From Phycisphaerae bacterium (GTDB taxonomy: Bacteria > Planctomycetota > Phycisphaerae > UBA1845), in the NCBI GenBank assembly GCA_029260215.1, contig JAJDDQ010000040.1, positions 1 through 64,000 on the forward strand: DNA of 64,000 nucleotides. Reading direction: 5' to 3'. The position numbers were made by a program, and so were the translations under genes. The stretch's first letter is position 1. Each line of letters begins with the position of its first letter. A model generated the notes under the pieces. The model was not told the DNA's origin, ran no database searches, and saw only the letters and a list, made by a program, of their open reading frames with translations. This document shows positions 9,128 to 17,771 of the stretch, piece after piece.

Positions 9128-9167
9128 CCGGCGGAACCCCGATCCGGGGAGTAGGCCAAAACCTGAT

Positions 9168-9210
9168 ATCAATTACCTATCAATTTGAAAGAAATTGATA
9201 GGTAATTGAT
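9168..9210. repeat. Perfect 19-bp inverted repeat with 5-nt loop
   Basis: ATCAATTACCTATCAATTT at 9168-9186 and its exact reverse complement at 9192-9210, separated by GAAAG. The arms are strikingly AT-rich in a GC-rich region. There is no T-run after the stem, so a classical intrinsic terminator is unlikely. It lies 40 bp after the methyltransferase stop. Confidence 0.9.
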
Positions 9211-9269
9211 GATTCTCAGGAATTTATCATCGGTTCAAGGAGTTTTTACGCGTTGCGCGGATGATCTCG

Positions 9270-9486
9270 ATGCGACTGCGTGTGACCGTGGCTTGCCGAT
9301 TGGCGGAGGCTGCGATGTCAAAAGGCGTTCCGTGTGGAAGCATTGCCCGCTAAACGGCAAGCCACTACCGGCTCGTAAACCGTGACCCGGGTGGGTTTTT
9401 TTCCGGGAGGCTTCACCTGCCGTACCAGCTCGATGCACTTGAAGTCTCAGGAGGCAAAACCTTTGATGCCACCATGCATGGCCACA
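9270..9486. repeat. Dispersed composite repeat, family E, copy 1
   Basis: This is the longest copy. A GTGGCTTGCCG-type arm (near 9288) pairs with CGGCAAGCCAC (near 9356) to form a hairpin with a roughly 45-nt loop. A G-rich GGGTTTTTTTCCGGGAGG stretch and a conserved tail ending ATGCCACCATGCATGG follow. Partial copies are at 23097, 48229 and 49257. The rest of 9211-9794 has no recognisable gene. Confidence 0.7.
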
Positions 9487-9794
9487 CTTTCTACGGAATC
9501 CGCCCCCCCGCGGCGATTGACTTTGGGCTCGCTCGGGGCTAGATTACGCCCCTCGAAGCATCCCGGATCACCGGGGGCGGCGGGTGGAGTCTGTTTCACC
9601 CGCAGCGGGCCCTGCTGTAGCGGCGGTGGGCTCGGGCCTCAAGTCCGGGACGGATTGATCGTTCTTTGTTGAACATCGGTCCGGAGCCGCGTCCTTTCGC
9701 GTGGCCTGCACAATGTTCCGAAGCGGATTGGTTCTCGTACGGCGGATTCCGTCTCTGTGCGCGGGTTGGTTGGTTCGGATTCATGCGGCGTCCT

Positions 9795-9865
9795 TGCCCG
9801 GTGGTGTAATGGTAACACACCAGGTTTTGATCCTGGTATTCCAGGTTCGAGCCCTGGCCGGGTAA
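9795..9865 (+). tRNA. tRNA-Gln (anticodon TTG)
   Basis: Acceptor TGCCCGG pairs with CCGGGTA, the anticodon arm is CCAGG-TTTTGAT-CCTGG (anticodon TTG, reading CAA), and the T arm is CCAGG-TTCGAGC-CCTGG. CCA is not encoded. It lies 47 bp upstream of glmU on the same strand. Confidence 0.93.
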
Positions 9866-9912
9866 TTTCGTGGCGTCGATGCCTCAGCAGACTATTCAGG
9901 AGCAGGCGTTTC

Positions 9913-10887
9913 ATGGCCGATGCGGTGGCCATCATTCTGGCGGCGGGTAAGAGCACGCGCATGAACAGCGCGCGGGCCAAGGTTCTGCACGAGGTTTGCG
10001 GTCAGCCCATGCTTGCCTACACCATCGATGCCTGTCGCAGTGCCGGGGTCGGGCGCATCCTGCTCGTTGTCGGGCACGACCGTCAGGCTGTCCGCGATGC
10101 CTTCTCCGATCAACCGGATATTGAATGGGTCGAGCAACTCGAACAAAAAGGCACAGGCCACGCCGTTCAGGTGTGTGCGGAGCGGCTGGGCGATTTTTCG
10201 GGGCAGACGGTTGTCCTTGCGGGGGACATGCCTCTGATTCGGGCCGAGACCGTTCGGGCGATGCTCGACGAACAGCGCAAGACGGGTGACGCGGTCACGC
10301 TTGCGACGACTGTTCTCGATGATCCCGGTGCGTATGGGCGTATCGATCGCGACGAAGCTGGCCGATTGCGTGGTATTGTCGAATTTGTGGATTGCAACGA
10401 ACAGCAGCGGGCCATCGGCGAAGTCAACGTTAGTTACTATTGTTTCGATAACGCGCGCATGTTCGAGATGCTTGGTGAACTCAAAGCCGACAACGCCAAG
10501 GGCGAGTATTACCTTACGGACCTTGTTGGCATCGCGTTCGCCAAGGGGCATGGTGCCGGCGCTATTGCAGCCGTCGCACCGAATGATGCGATGGGTGTCA
10601 ACACGCGCGGCGATCTCGCTTTGATCAATCGCATGATGCAGGAACGTATTCAGGATGCGTGGATGGCTGCCGGCGTTACGATTGTCAGCCCCGAGCGCAC
10701 GTGGATCGAATCCGGCTGCTCGATCGGTGTGGAGTCGGTTATTCACCCATTCACGCACATTGCGTGTGGTGCGAGTATAGGACAGGGCTGTCGGGTCGGG
10801 CCGTACGCGACCGTTGCGGGCGATGATTCCATTCCCGACGGTGGTTCCGTCGGCTGTGTTCAATTCAGCGGAGCAACCTGTTCATGA
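9913..10887 (+). CDS. glmU: GlmU-like UDP-GlcNAc uridylyltransferase, short form
   Basis: A nucleotidyltransferase that should make UDP-GlcNAc from GlcNAc-1-phosphate and UTP for peptidoglycan and polysaccharide synthesis. The N-terminal IILAAGKSTRMNS...KVLHEVCGQPM signature, VLAGDMPLI, GTGHAVQ and NVSYYCFDN support the family. The ATG at 9913 is chosen because upstream frame runs into the tRNA. At 324 residues it is much shorter than the usual 450 or so: only about four hexapeptide turns of the left-handed beta-helix are left (ESGCSIGVESVIHPFTHIACG...), so the acetyltransferase site is absent. The stop overlaps the prs start by 4 nt, so the short form looks settled rather than damaged. Confidence 0.88.
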   Translation: MADAVAIILAAGKSTRMNSARAKVLHEVCGQPMLAYTIDACRSAGVGRILLVVGHDRQAVRDAFSDQPDIEWVEQLEQKGTGHAVQVCAERLGDFSGQTVVLAGDMPLIRAETVRAMLDEQRKTGDAVTLATTVLDDPGAYGRIDRDEAGRLRGIVEFVDCNEQQRAIGEVNVSYYCFDNARMFEMLGELKADNAKGEYYLTDLVGIAFAKGHGAGAIAAVAPNDAMGVNTRGDLALINRMMQERIQDAWMAAGVTIVSPERTWIESGCSIGVESVIHPFTHIACGASIGQGCRVGPYATVAGDDSIPDGGSVGCVQFSGATCS

Positions 10888-11882
10888 TCGGTACCCGCGA
10901 CTGCAATCACGACCTGAATCGCCTGCGCATCTTCTCTGGAAGTTCCGTGCCCTCGCTTGCGGGCAAGATTTGTGAACATCTGGGGGTCGCACCCGGGCGG
11001 GCCACGATCGACTACTTCCCCGACGGCGAAACGCTTATCAAACTCGAAGACGACGTCCGAGGCCGGGATTGCTTCGTGGTGCAATCCACTTGCCCGCCGG
11101 TCAACAACAATCTTATGGAGCTTTTGATCTTCATTGATTCGCTCCGCCGGGCCAGCGCCGATCGCATCACAGCCGTTATTCCGTACTTCGGGTACGCGCG
11201 GCAGGATCGCAAGACCGAAGGTCGCACGCCGATCACAGCCAAGCTCGTCGCGAACATGATCGCGTCAGCCGGTGCCCATCGTGTGCTGGCGATGGACCTG
11301 CACGCCGACCAGATTCCGGGCTTTTTCGACATGCCGGTGGACCATCTGACAGCCGCCCCGGTCTTGTGCAGGCATTTTCAATCGCTGCAATTGGAAAACA
11401 TCGCACTCGTGTCGCCGGACGTTGGCAATATCAAGACTGCCAACCGTTTCGCAGCGCGCCTTGGCGGTGACTTGGCTGTCATCGACAAGCGACGCTCTGC
11501 CGGTGGGACCGCGACGGCGATTCGTATTATCGGTGACGTCAGCGGCAAGACCGTGTGCATCTTCGACGACATGATTACGACCGCGGGCACCGCCACCGAG
11601 GCGGCCCGAATCGTTCGCGAACACGGTGCCGGCGACGTGTGCCTCGGTGCTACCCATGCGGTCTTCGCCGATCCCGCGTTTGATCGACTTGAAAAAGCCA
11701 ACTTCAAGCACATCGTCGCGACGGATACCATCGGCACGACCGAGGAAGCCAAACGACGACTTCCCAATCTGACGACATTGACCGTGGCTGACCTGATCGC
11801 TGAAGCCATTCGGCGCATCCACCACCATGAATCGGTCAGCGCACTGTTTAAGGAACATTACAACCATCCGCACCACGTTTGA
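10884..11882 (+). CDS. prs: Ribose-phosphate pyrophosphokinase
   Basis: Makes PRPP from ribose-5-phosphate and ATP for nucleotide, His and Trp synthesis. Visible motifs: FSGSSVPSLAGKICEHLG, FVVQSTCPPVNNNLMELLI, YFGYARQDRKTEGRTPI, the metal-binding MDLHADQIPGFF and the PRPP loop CIFDDMITTAGTATEAA. At 332 residues it is slightly longer than the typical 315 because of short N- and C-terminal extensions. It overlaps glmU by ATGA, so the two are probably translationally coupled. Confidence 0.96.
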   Translation: MIGTRDCNHDLNRLRIFSGSSVPSLAGKICEHLGVAPGRATIDYFPDGETLIKLEDDVRGRDCFVVQSTCPPVNNNLMELLIFIDSLRRASADRITAVIPYFGYARQDRKTEGRTPITAKLVANMIASAGAHRVLAMDLHADQIPGFFDMPVDHLTAAPVLCRHFQSLQLENIALVSPDVGNIKTANRFAARLGGDLAVIDKRRSAGGTATAIRIIGDVSGKTVCIFDDMITTAGTATEAARIVREHGAGDVCLGATHAVFADPAFDRLEKANFKHIVATDTIGTTEEAKRRLPNLTTLTVADLIAEAIRRIHHHESVSALFKEHYNHPHHV

Positions 11883-11914
11883 TCAGACCGCGGATCGAAG
11901 GAGAATCTCGAAAT

Positions 11915-12562
11915 ATGAAAATCCCAACATTGAAGGCCGAGACGCGAACGCAGCGCGGCACGCGATTCTGCAGGAACCTTAGAGAGTCGGGGCGGTTGCC
12001 GGGCGTCATCTACGGGCACGGCGAAGAGCCTGTTTCCGTATCGTTCTCGGCACACGAACTCAAGATGGAACTGCGTCACGGCTCGCGCCTGATGAGTCTT
12101 GAGATGGGCGGGGAAGCCAAGCAATACCTCATCAAGGAAGTTCAGTACGACCACTTTGACAAGGACCCCGTACACGTCGACTTCGCCCGCGTCGATCTCG
12201 ACGAGCGCGTGCGTGTTCAAGTCACGGTCGAGCTGCGCGGCACGCCGGCTGGTTTGAGCGAGGGCGGCATCCTCGATCAACTGCATGACAAAATTGAGGT
12301 CGAGTGTCGGGCGGGTGACATCCCGTCCACGCTGCATCCCAGCGTGGCCGGCTTGCTGGTGAACGACGCGCTGTGCGCCAAGGATATTGAGCTTCCCGAG
12401 GGCGTCACGCTGATTACCGGTCCCGACGAAAAAATTGCAATGGTCCATATTCTGGCGGTGAAGGCCGACGAAGCCACCGAAGAGGGGGCGGAGTCCACAG
12501 GTTCAGCCGAGCCGGAGCGTATCGGGCGTGTGGCTGAAGACCCCGAATCCAAGGACGCGTAA
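11915..12562 (+). CDS. rplY: 50S ribosomal protein L25/CTC
   Basis: A 215-residue two-domain L25/TL5 (CTC) protein that binds 5S rRNA. The N-terminal L25 fold is seen in RTQRGTRFCRNLRESGRLPGVIYGHGEEP, and the C-terminal CTC domain in VELRGTPAGLSEGGILDQ and VECRAGDIPSTL. The ATG at 11915 follows GAAGGAGAA, an excellent ribosome site. The acidic tail is common in the long form. It sits between prs and pth, as in many bacteria. Confidence 0.94.
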   Translation: MKIPTLKAETRTQRGTRFCRNLRESGRLPGVIYGHGEEPVSVSFSAHELKMELRHGSRLMSLEMGGEAKQYLIKEVQYDHFDKDPVHVDFARVDLDERVRVQVTVELRGTPAGLSEGGILDQLHDKIEVECRAGDIPSTLHPSVAGLLVNDALCAKDIELPEGVTLITGPDEKIAMVHILAVKADEATEEGAESTGSAEPERIGRVAEDPESKDA

Positions 12563-12586
12563 GGACACCGCTCGTGAGCCGCAGTC

Positions 12587-13162
12587 GTGAAACTAATCGT
12601 AGGCATGGGCAACCCGGGGGCGCAGTACGACGGAACGCGCCACAACGTCGGCTTCTCGGTGATCGATGCGCTGGCGGAGCGCTGGCAGATCGACATGACG
12701 CGGGAGAAGTTCCACGCGCGCTTCGGCGACGGGGAGATTCGCAACGAGCGCGTTGTATTGCTCAAGCCGATGACGTTCATGAACCGCAGCGGCGACGCGG
12801 TGCTGGCAGCCGGAAGATTCTATCGTCTGGAAAAGGACGATTTTCTGGTTGCCTACGACGACTGGGCGCTGCCGGTCGGGATGGTGCGCATTCGCCCGCG
12901 GGGTTCCGCGGGAAGCCACAACGGGTTACGCAGCGTGATTGAACGCGTGGGCTTTAATGATTTTGCGCGGCTGCGCGTGGGCATCGGCAAGCCGCTGGGC
13001 AACCCGGTGAACTTCGTGCTCACCCGTTTCGCGGGTCAGGAACTGATCGACGCGAAGGACGCCGTCGCGACCGCAGCCGATGCAGCCGAGTGCTGGCTCG
13101 AGCATGGCCCGATGACCGTTATGAACCGTTTCAACCGGCGGGTTGACGACGAACAGGAATAG
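12587..13162 (+). CDS. pth: Peptidyl-tRNA hydrolase
   Basis: Recycles peptidyl-tRNA released from stalled ribosomes. The 191 residues start at GTG with KLIVGMGNPGAQYDGTRHNVGF (catalytic His in RHNVGF), then LLKPMTFMNRSGDAV, YDDWALPVGMVRIRPRGSAGSHNGLRS and LRVGIG. Standard length. It follows rplY directly. Confidence 0.96.
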   Translation: MKLIVGMGNPGAQYDGTRHNVGFSVIDALAERWQIDMTREKFHARFGDGEIRNERVVLLKPMTFMNRSGDAVLAAGRFYRLEKDDFLVAYDDWALPVGMVRIRPRGSAGSHNGLRSVIERVGFNDFARLRVGIGKPLGNPVNFVLTRFAGQELIDAKDAVATAADAAECWLEHGPMTVMNRFNRRVDDEQE

Positions 13163-13207
13163 AAGAAACAAATAAGAGTCCGGAAGGCATTGTTGGAGGT
13201 TTGACAT

Positions 13208-13768
13208 TTGAGACAATACGAAGCCATGTTCATTTTTGATTCGACGTTTGCGACTGATTTCGCCGCCGTCGAAAAGGAAGTGGATCGCATCATGAATCGT
13301 GCCGGAGGCGAAGTGATCCTCTGCCGCAAGTGGGAGGAACGCAAACTCGCCTACGAAATCAATAAACGCAAGCGAGGCTGCTACGTGCTCTGCTTCTTCC
13401 GGGCGGCGACTGACAAGATCGTTGGCCTGGAGCGTGACTGCGTGCTGTCCGAAAGCATCCTTCGCGTGCTTGTGCTGCGTGCGGAAGAAGTCACGCCCAA
13501 GCGCATGGAACTGATGTTCGAGGAACGTGCGGAACGCGAAGGCGGTTCGGACGACTACAGGCGCGGCGATCGCCCCGCAAAGCCTGTCGAGAAAAAGAGC
13601 GAATCCGCCGCTGCGCCTGAAGGAGCAGCCACCGCAACAGCCGTGGCAGCGGAGCCAGCGGCAGCGGAACCGGCCGTAGAAGAAGCGGCACCGGCACCGG
13701 TGGCAGAAGACGCAGCCCCAGCGGCTGAAGCCGCTGCCGACGACAGTGAATCGACGGATAAGGAATAA
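13208..13768 (+). CDS. rpsF: 30S ribosomal protein S6 with long acidic/Ala tail
   Basis: S6 core: RQYEAMFIFDSTFA, WEERKLAYEINKRKRGCYVLCFF and ESILRVLVLRA. The start is TTG at 13208, supported by GGAGG eight nt upstream. The core of about 100 residues is followed by about 85 residues rich in Ala, Glu and Pro, probably disordered. It begins the rpsF-ssb-rplI-dnaB group. Confidence 0.94.
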   Translation: MRQYEAMFIFDSTFATDFAAVEKEVDRIMNRAGGEVILCRKWEERKLAYEINKRKRGCYVLCFFRAATDKIVGLERDCVLSESILRVLVLRAEEVTPKRMELMFEERAEREGGSDDYRRGDRPAKPVEKKSESAAAPEGAATATAVAAEPAAAEPAVEEAAPAPVAEDAAPAAEAAADDSESTDKE

Positions 13769-13807
13769 GGTCGGCCCGGTCGCGGGCGCAACTTCGGAGC
13801 AGTCGCA

Positions 13808-14290
13808 ATGGCCAATTTCAATCGCTTGATTCTCATCGGTAACCTGACGCGAGATCCCGAGCTTTCCTACACGCCAAGCAATACGCCGGTGTGCAAGTTC
13901 GGAATCGCGGTCAATCGCAAATGGTTTTCCAAACAGGAAAACGCTCAACGCGAAGAGACCATGTTCATCGATTGCACCGCCTGGGCGAAAGGCGGCGAGC
14001 TGATCAATCAGTATTGTCGCAAGGGAAATCCGCTCATGATCGAGGGGCGACTTGACCTCGATACCTGGACTTCGCCCGAAGGACAAAAACGCAGCAGGCA
14101 CACCGTCACCGTGGAGAACTTCCAGTTCCTCAACAGCGGCGGGGGCGGGGGCGGAGGCGGAGCGCAAGGCGCTTCCGGCGGATACCGCGACAGCGGCCGA
14201 GCACCGGAATCGGAACGGGCACCGTTGCAGGCCCCAGTGCAAGCGTCGGCTCCGCCGGCGTCGCGCGCACCGGACGACGTGCCCTTTTAG
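13808..14290 (+). CDS. ssb: Single-stranded DNA-binding protein
   Basis: 160 residues with an OB fold starting MANFNRLILIGNLTRDPEL, then FGIAVNR, MFIDCTAWAKGGELINQYCRKGNPLMIEGRL. A Gly-rich linker follows and the protein ends in the acidic DDVPF tip that recruits DNA-replication and repair partners. It sits between rpsF and rplI. The usual rpsR is not present in the 89-bp gap before rplI. Confidence 0.96.
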   Translation: MANFNRLILIGNLTRDPELSYTPSNTPVCKFGIAVNRKWFSKQENAQREETMFIDCTAWAKGGELINQYCRKGNPLMIEGRLDLDTWTSPEGQKRSRHTVTVENFQFLNSGGGGGGGGAQGASGGYRDSGRAPESERAPLQAPVQASAPPASRAPDDVPF

Positions 14291-14379
14291 CATCGTGATG
14301 ACCGAGTAAACCAGCAAACATTGGACAGAGCGGCTGTCGCAGGCAAGTTATCCAAGCCGCCGATCAAGGAATAAGCAGC

Positions 14380-14889
14380 ATGAAGTTATTGCTAACCAAA
14401 GACATCCCGCACCTCGGTATCGTGGGCGATGTTGTCAACGTATCAGCCGGTTACGGGCGGAACTACCTCCTCCCCAAGGGGCTGGGGACCGCCGCCACCG
14501 ACGCCAACATGCGTGCCCTGGCTGAAGACCGCAAACAGGCAGAGGAACGTCGCCGCGTCGCCCGCGAAGCCATGATGGCCGCCGTCGATCGACTGCGTGA
14601 AGTCGAGATCACCATCGCAGCAGCCGCCAACGAAGACGGCGCTCTGTACGGCTCCGTCGGTCCGCGCGAAATTGCCTCCGCATTACGCGACGAAGGTCAC
14701 GAAGTCGACGCCGCACACGTCCACCTGGACGTCCCGATTCGCCGGCTGGACAAGGTGATGGCCACCGTCAAACTCGCCGACGAAATCTCGGCAGAGGTCA
14801 CCGTTTGGGTCGTTCGTTCGCAGGCATCGATCGACGAAGACGAGGGCGGCGAAAATCGCGAGCAGACCCAGGACGAAGAAAGCGACTAG
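14380..14889 (+). CDS. rplI: 50S ribosomal protein L9
   Basis: 169 residues. MKLLLTKDIPHLGIVGDVVNVSAGYGRNYLLPKGLG is spread over the N-terminal 23S rRNA-binding domain, a long central helix follows, and the C-terminal domain carries ITIAAAANEDGALYGSVG. A short acidic tail (DEDEGGENREQ) extends the family length. The ATG at 14380 has AAGGAATAAGCAGC upstream. Confidence 0.96.
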   Translation: MKLLLTKDIPHLGIVGDVVNVSAGYGRNYLLPKGLGTAATDANMRALAEDRKQAEERRRVAREAMMAAVDRLREVEITIAAAANEDGALYGSVGPREIASALRDEGHEVDAAHVHLDVPIRRLDKVMATVKLADEISAEVTVWVVRSQASIDEDEGGENREQTQDEESD

Positions 14890-14913
14890 TGCTCCGTCAG
14901 CGGTCGAACGATT

Positions 14914-15002
14914 GGTTGGGTGCCCCATCTCTTCAGAGGTGGGGAAGCAGGGAATTTCTTGGATTCGACTGCCCCACGGCTAAAGCCGTGGGGCACCCAA
15001 CC
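14914..15002. repeat. Long inverted repeat, gene-end palindrome
   Basis: The outer arms GGTTGGGTGCCCCA (14914-14927) and TGGGGCACCCAACC (14989-15002) are perfect complements. A second perfect hairpin GCCCCACGGC-TAAA-GCCGTGGGGC lies inside at 14971-14994. It follows rplI and could act as a terminator-like or REP-like element. Confidence 0.85.
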
Positions 15003-15044
15003 TGTTAATTGAGTCGTGACAATGCACTAGAGGCTGTTCCCAAA

Positions 15045-15098
15045 GTGTGGCACGGGTTTTTAATCCGTGCCCGCACCGGTTAGAAACCGGTGCCACAC
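15045..15098. repeat. Inverted repeat between rplI and dnaB
   Basis: The outer arms GTGTGGCAC and GTGCCACAC are complementary, with two smaller hairpins between them (CACGGGTTTTTAATCCGTG and CACCGGTTAGAAACCGGTG). Together with the preceding element it fills the 304-bp gap. Confidence 0.8.
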
Positions 15099-15193
15099 CG
15101 AAAAAAGACACCGCAGCGGCGCTGCGTGTGCTTGACGACTTCGTCTGAGTTTGCAAGGTTGATCCGCCCATCCGCACGGCAAGGAGGCAGGTT

Positions 15194-16603
15194 GTGATAG
15201 CCGATCCCAACATGGCTGCGTCCGCCGCGGACCACGCTCAGGGGGTTCTCCCACCGCACAATATCGATGCCGAAATGTCGCTGCTCGGCTCCATGATGCT
15301 GGACCGCGATGCCATCTCCAACATCCTGCCCATCATCGGTCGCGAAGACAAACACTGGTTCTACCGACCCGATCACGAACTGCTCTTCGACGCCTTGATC
15401 GACATCTACGACGCCAACCGCGAAATCGACCTGGTCACCGTCTCCGACCACCTAAGGCAAAAGCAGCTACTCGACCAGGTCGGTGGCTTGGCCTATCTCG
15501 TCACGCTGGCCGAAAGCGTGCCCTCCGCCGCCAACGCCGAGCACTACGCGAAAATCGTCTGCGACAAGGGCATGCTCCGCGACCTCATCCGCTGCGTCAG
15601 CCAGATCAGCCAGGACGCCTTCGCAGACAACCTACCCGCCAACGAACTCATCGACCTGGCTGAGCAGGAGTTCTTCGCCGTCACCGAGCGGCGCATCAGC
15701 GGCCACGCCGTCCAGATTCGCGAGATGCTTGAAACCATCTACGCACAGGTGGAAGCCGGCGAGGAAAGCTACTCTTCGGGCGTAGCCTCCGGTTTCACCG
15801 CGCTCGACGATCTCACCAGCGGCTTCCAGCCCGGCGATTTCATCATTGTCGCAGGCCGACCGTCGATGGGCAAAACCGCTTTCGGACTCACCATCGCAAC
15901 GCACATGGCCGTCGATGACAACATCCCCGTGGCCTTCTTTTCTATGGAGATGAGCAATCAGCAGGTGGCCCAGCGTATCCTCTGCTCGCGCGGCGAGGTT
16001 AATTCCTACCGCTTCCGTAAGCGGCAGATATCGGAAGAGGAAATCAGGCATCTGGGCCAATTGATTTGCGAGCAACTCGCGCCCGCTCCGCTGTACGTCG
16101 ACGACACGCCGGGCATGACCATTATGGAGATGCGCGCGAAAATCCGACGTCTCGTGAGGCAGCACGACATCAAAGCCGTCTTCGTCGATTACCTCCAGCT
16201 CATGCACGTGCCCAAGTCCGAGTCCCGGCAGCAGGAAATCGCTACCATCAGTAGAGGCCTCAAAGGCGTCGGACGGGAATTGAACATCCCCATCATCGCG
16301 ATGGCCCAGCTCAATCGTCAGGCAGAAGGCCGAGAAGGACACAAGCCCCGGATGAGCGACTTGCGCGAGTCGGGCGCCCTCGAGCAGGACGCCGACGTCA
16401 TCATCCTCCTGCACCGCGAGGAGTACTACAAACCCGACAACCCCGACAACGCCGGCATCGCCGAGATCATCATCGCCAAGCAGCGCAACGGTCCCGTGGA
16501 CACCATCAAACTCCAGTTCAACAAGCAGTTGACCAAGTTCAACAACCTCTCCATGACCGCCGACCACGGCGACTACACCTCCGCCCACGGCGCCCCGTTC
16601 TGA
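15194..16603 (+). CDS. dnaB: Replicative DNA helicase DnaB
   Basis: 469 residues. The N-terminal primase-binding domain begins PPHNIDAEMSLLGSMM. The RecA-like core has Walker A GRPSMGKTAF, SMEMSNQQVAQRIL, Walker B-region AVFVDYLQLM, ISRGLKGVGRELNIPIIAMAQLNRQ and DLRESGALEQDADVIILLHR. The start is GTG at 15194 with AAGGAGG seven nt upstream. Hexameric helicase of the replication fork; no intein is visible in the core motifs. Confidence 0.97.
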   Translation: MIADPNMAASAADHAQGVLPPHNIDAEMSLLGSMMLDRDAISNILPIIGREDKHWFYRPDHELLFDALIDIYDANREIDLVTVSDHLRQKQLLDQVGGLAYLVTLAESVPSAANAEHYAKIVCDKGMLRDLIRCVSQISQDAFADNLPANELIDLAEQEFFAVTERRISGHAVQIREMLETIYAQVEAGEESYSSGVASGFTALDDLTSGFQPGDFIIVAGRPSMGKTAFGLTIATHMAVDDNIPVAFFSMEMSNQQVAQRILCSRGEVNSYRFRKRQISEEEIRHLGQLICEQLAPAPLYVDDTPGMTIMEMRAKIRRLVRQHDIKAVFVDYLQLMHVPKSESRQQEIATISRGLKGVGRELNIPIIAMAQLNRQAEGREGHKPRMSDLRESGALEQDADVIILLHREEYYKPDNPDNAGIAEIIIAKQRNGPVDTIKLQFNKQLTKFNNLSMTADHGDYTSAHGAPF

Positions 16604-16623
16604 TTCACCGCGCACAACCCCAA

Positions 16624-16650
16624 CGAGCCGCGAGCTTCAGCTCGCGCGGA
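16624..16650. repeat. Short palindromic repeat, family D, copy 2
   Basis: CGAGCCGCGAGCTTCAGCT followed by CGCGCGGA, 21 bp after the dnaB stop. It shares the hairpin layout of the copies at 5979, 47607 and 58475. Confidence 0.8.
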
Positions 16651-16744
16651 TTCAGATTCGCAACACAGCGACCACACTCAAAGACGAACCCGTCAACATC
16701 GCCATAACAAAGTCGCCATGAACATTTCGACGGAACGCAAACGA

Positions 16745-16895
16745 ACGGCCGGGGGTGCATCCCAAAACGGGTGGCAATTCGCAGTGCAGGGTGGCACGGT
16801 CTACCGGCGCAGTCGGTAGGCCGTGGGTGTTGCGGATATCCACGGCCTGGCTGCGCCAGACCGTGCCACCCAGAATGGGATGCACCCACGGCTGG
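16745..16895. repeat. Dispersed palindromic repeat, family B, copy 3
   Basis: A long hairpin bounded by GGGTGCATCCCA at the left and TGGGATGCACCC at the right. It carries the same CAGTGCAGGGTGGCACGG and GCCTGGCTGCGCCAGACC modules as 8232-8362, and is the most complete copy because both outermost arms are kept. The rest of 16896-17144 has no gene I can recognise. Confidence 0.8.
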
Positions 16896-17144
16896 GCCTT
16901 GGCGGATCATCTTTTCGTGCACCGTGATGGGCACAGCCTTTGGCGGGACAGAGGCCGCCGCTGACATCATTCACACGTGGCTGCTTCACTGAGATAGCGC
17001 CGAGCCCGGTCTGGTGGTCACGTTCGGACGCGTGTCCGTTGCGTACGACCAAACGGCGGCCATCCGCATCTCGTTCATGGGCATGAGCAGCGTAAGCGCC
17101 CGACGAACGACAGGCGGCGATATTTGTTGGCGGGGGCGGGGCGG

Positions 17145-17445
17145 CTATGCGGCTGGCTGGGCGTGGTGGTGATTGGGGGTGCCCGCGCCGAAGCGCTGCT
17201 TCCATCGACGGGGCGCGAGCTCGTGGATGTAATCGGCGGGATGGGCGTGAATCCGGGTGAGAACGTCTCGGAGATACGCGAACGGATACACGCCGGCGAG
17301 CTTGCAGGAGACCACGATGCTGAACAAGATGGCCGCGTTCTCGGTGCCAGTCTCACTGCCGGCGAACATCCAATTCTTGCGGCCAATGACCATCTGTTTG
17401 ATCTGATGCTCCGAATGGTTGTTGTCGATCGAGAGGTAAGGAGTC
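17145..17445 (-). pseudogene. IS66-family transposase, C-terminal remnant
   Basis: About 100 residues of an IS66 TnpC C-terminus: LSIDNNHSEHQIKQMVIGRKNW, then FAGSETGTENAAILFSIVVSCKLAGVYPFAYLRDVL and HELAPRRWK. The N-terminal DDE domain is missing; the match fades upstream of the YLSIDNN stretch, about 45 bp before the 24-bp inverted-repeat element. The natural stop is preserved at 17145. Confidence 0.8.
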
Positions 17446-17490
17446 GCGCAAGAATAAGATAAATGATTCTGCATGACTCCTCCGATTAAG

Positions 17491-17769
17491 GGTTCTCCTC
17501 CCAAAAAGTTACTGGAAGGATGTTGGTTCGAAGCGCTTTGTGCGACAACGACTTACCACACAATTCGCGTTTGGGCCTGCGGCTCGGGACCCTTTCGGCC
17601 GTCGCTCGCCCTGTCCGAGCGAAGCGAGTGGGCGACGGCTGACAGGGTGGGCCGCAGGCCGGCCCTGCGGACGGGCTCCCCGAGGCCCGAGATCGGCCAA
17701 AATCCCGTGAAATCAGTTTTTCAGGGCACCAAGGCCATCTCGCTTAGTAACTTTTTGGGAGGAGAACCC
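17491..17769. mobile_element. MITE-like element with perfect 24-bp terminal inverted repeats
   Basis: 17491-17514 (starting GGGTTCTCCTCCC) and 17746-17769 (ending GGGAGGAGAACCC) are exact reverse complements over 24 bp. The 231-bp interior has no coding frame but strong nested self-complementarity: GGGCCTGCGGC pairs with GCCGCAGGCC, and GCCGTCGC with GCGACGGC, around a CGAGCGAAGCGAG hairpin. It lies between an IS66 remnant and an ISAzo13-like remnant whose frame resumes directly at the right end, as if the element had landed in transposon debris. No clear target duplication longer than AA is seen. Confidence 0.8.
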
Positions 17770-17771
17770 AA

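Noticed and set aside
9168-9210. Perfect palindrome as an intrinsic terminator
   Set aside because: No T-run follows either arm and the stem is AT-rich, so it does not fit.
10885-10910. UGA at the end of glmU as a second selenocysteine codon
   Set aside because: Readthrough gives only about nine residues before another stop, and the UGA is part of the ATGA overlap with prs.
14291-14379. rpsR expected between ssb and rplI
   Set aside because: The gap is only 89 bp and contains no S18 frame on either strand.
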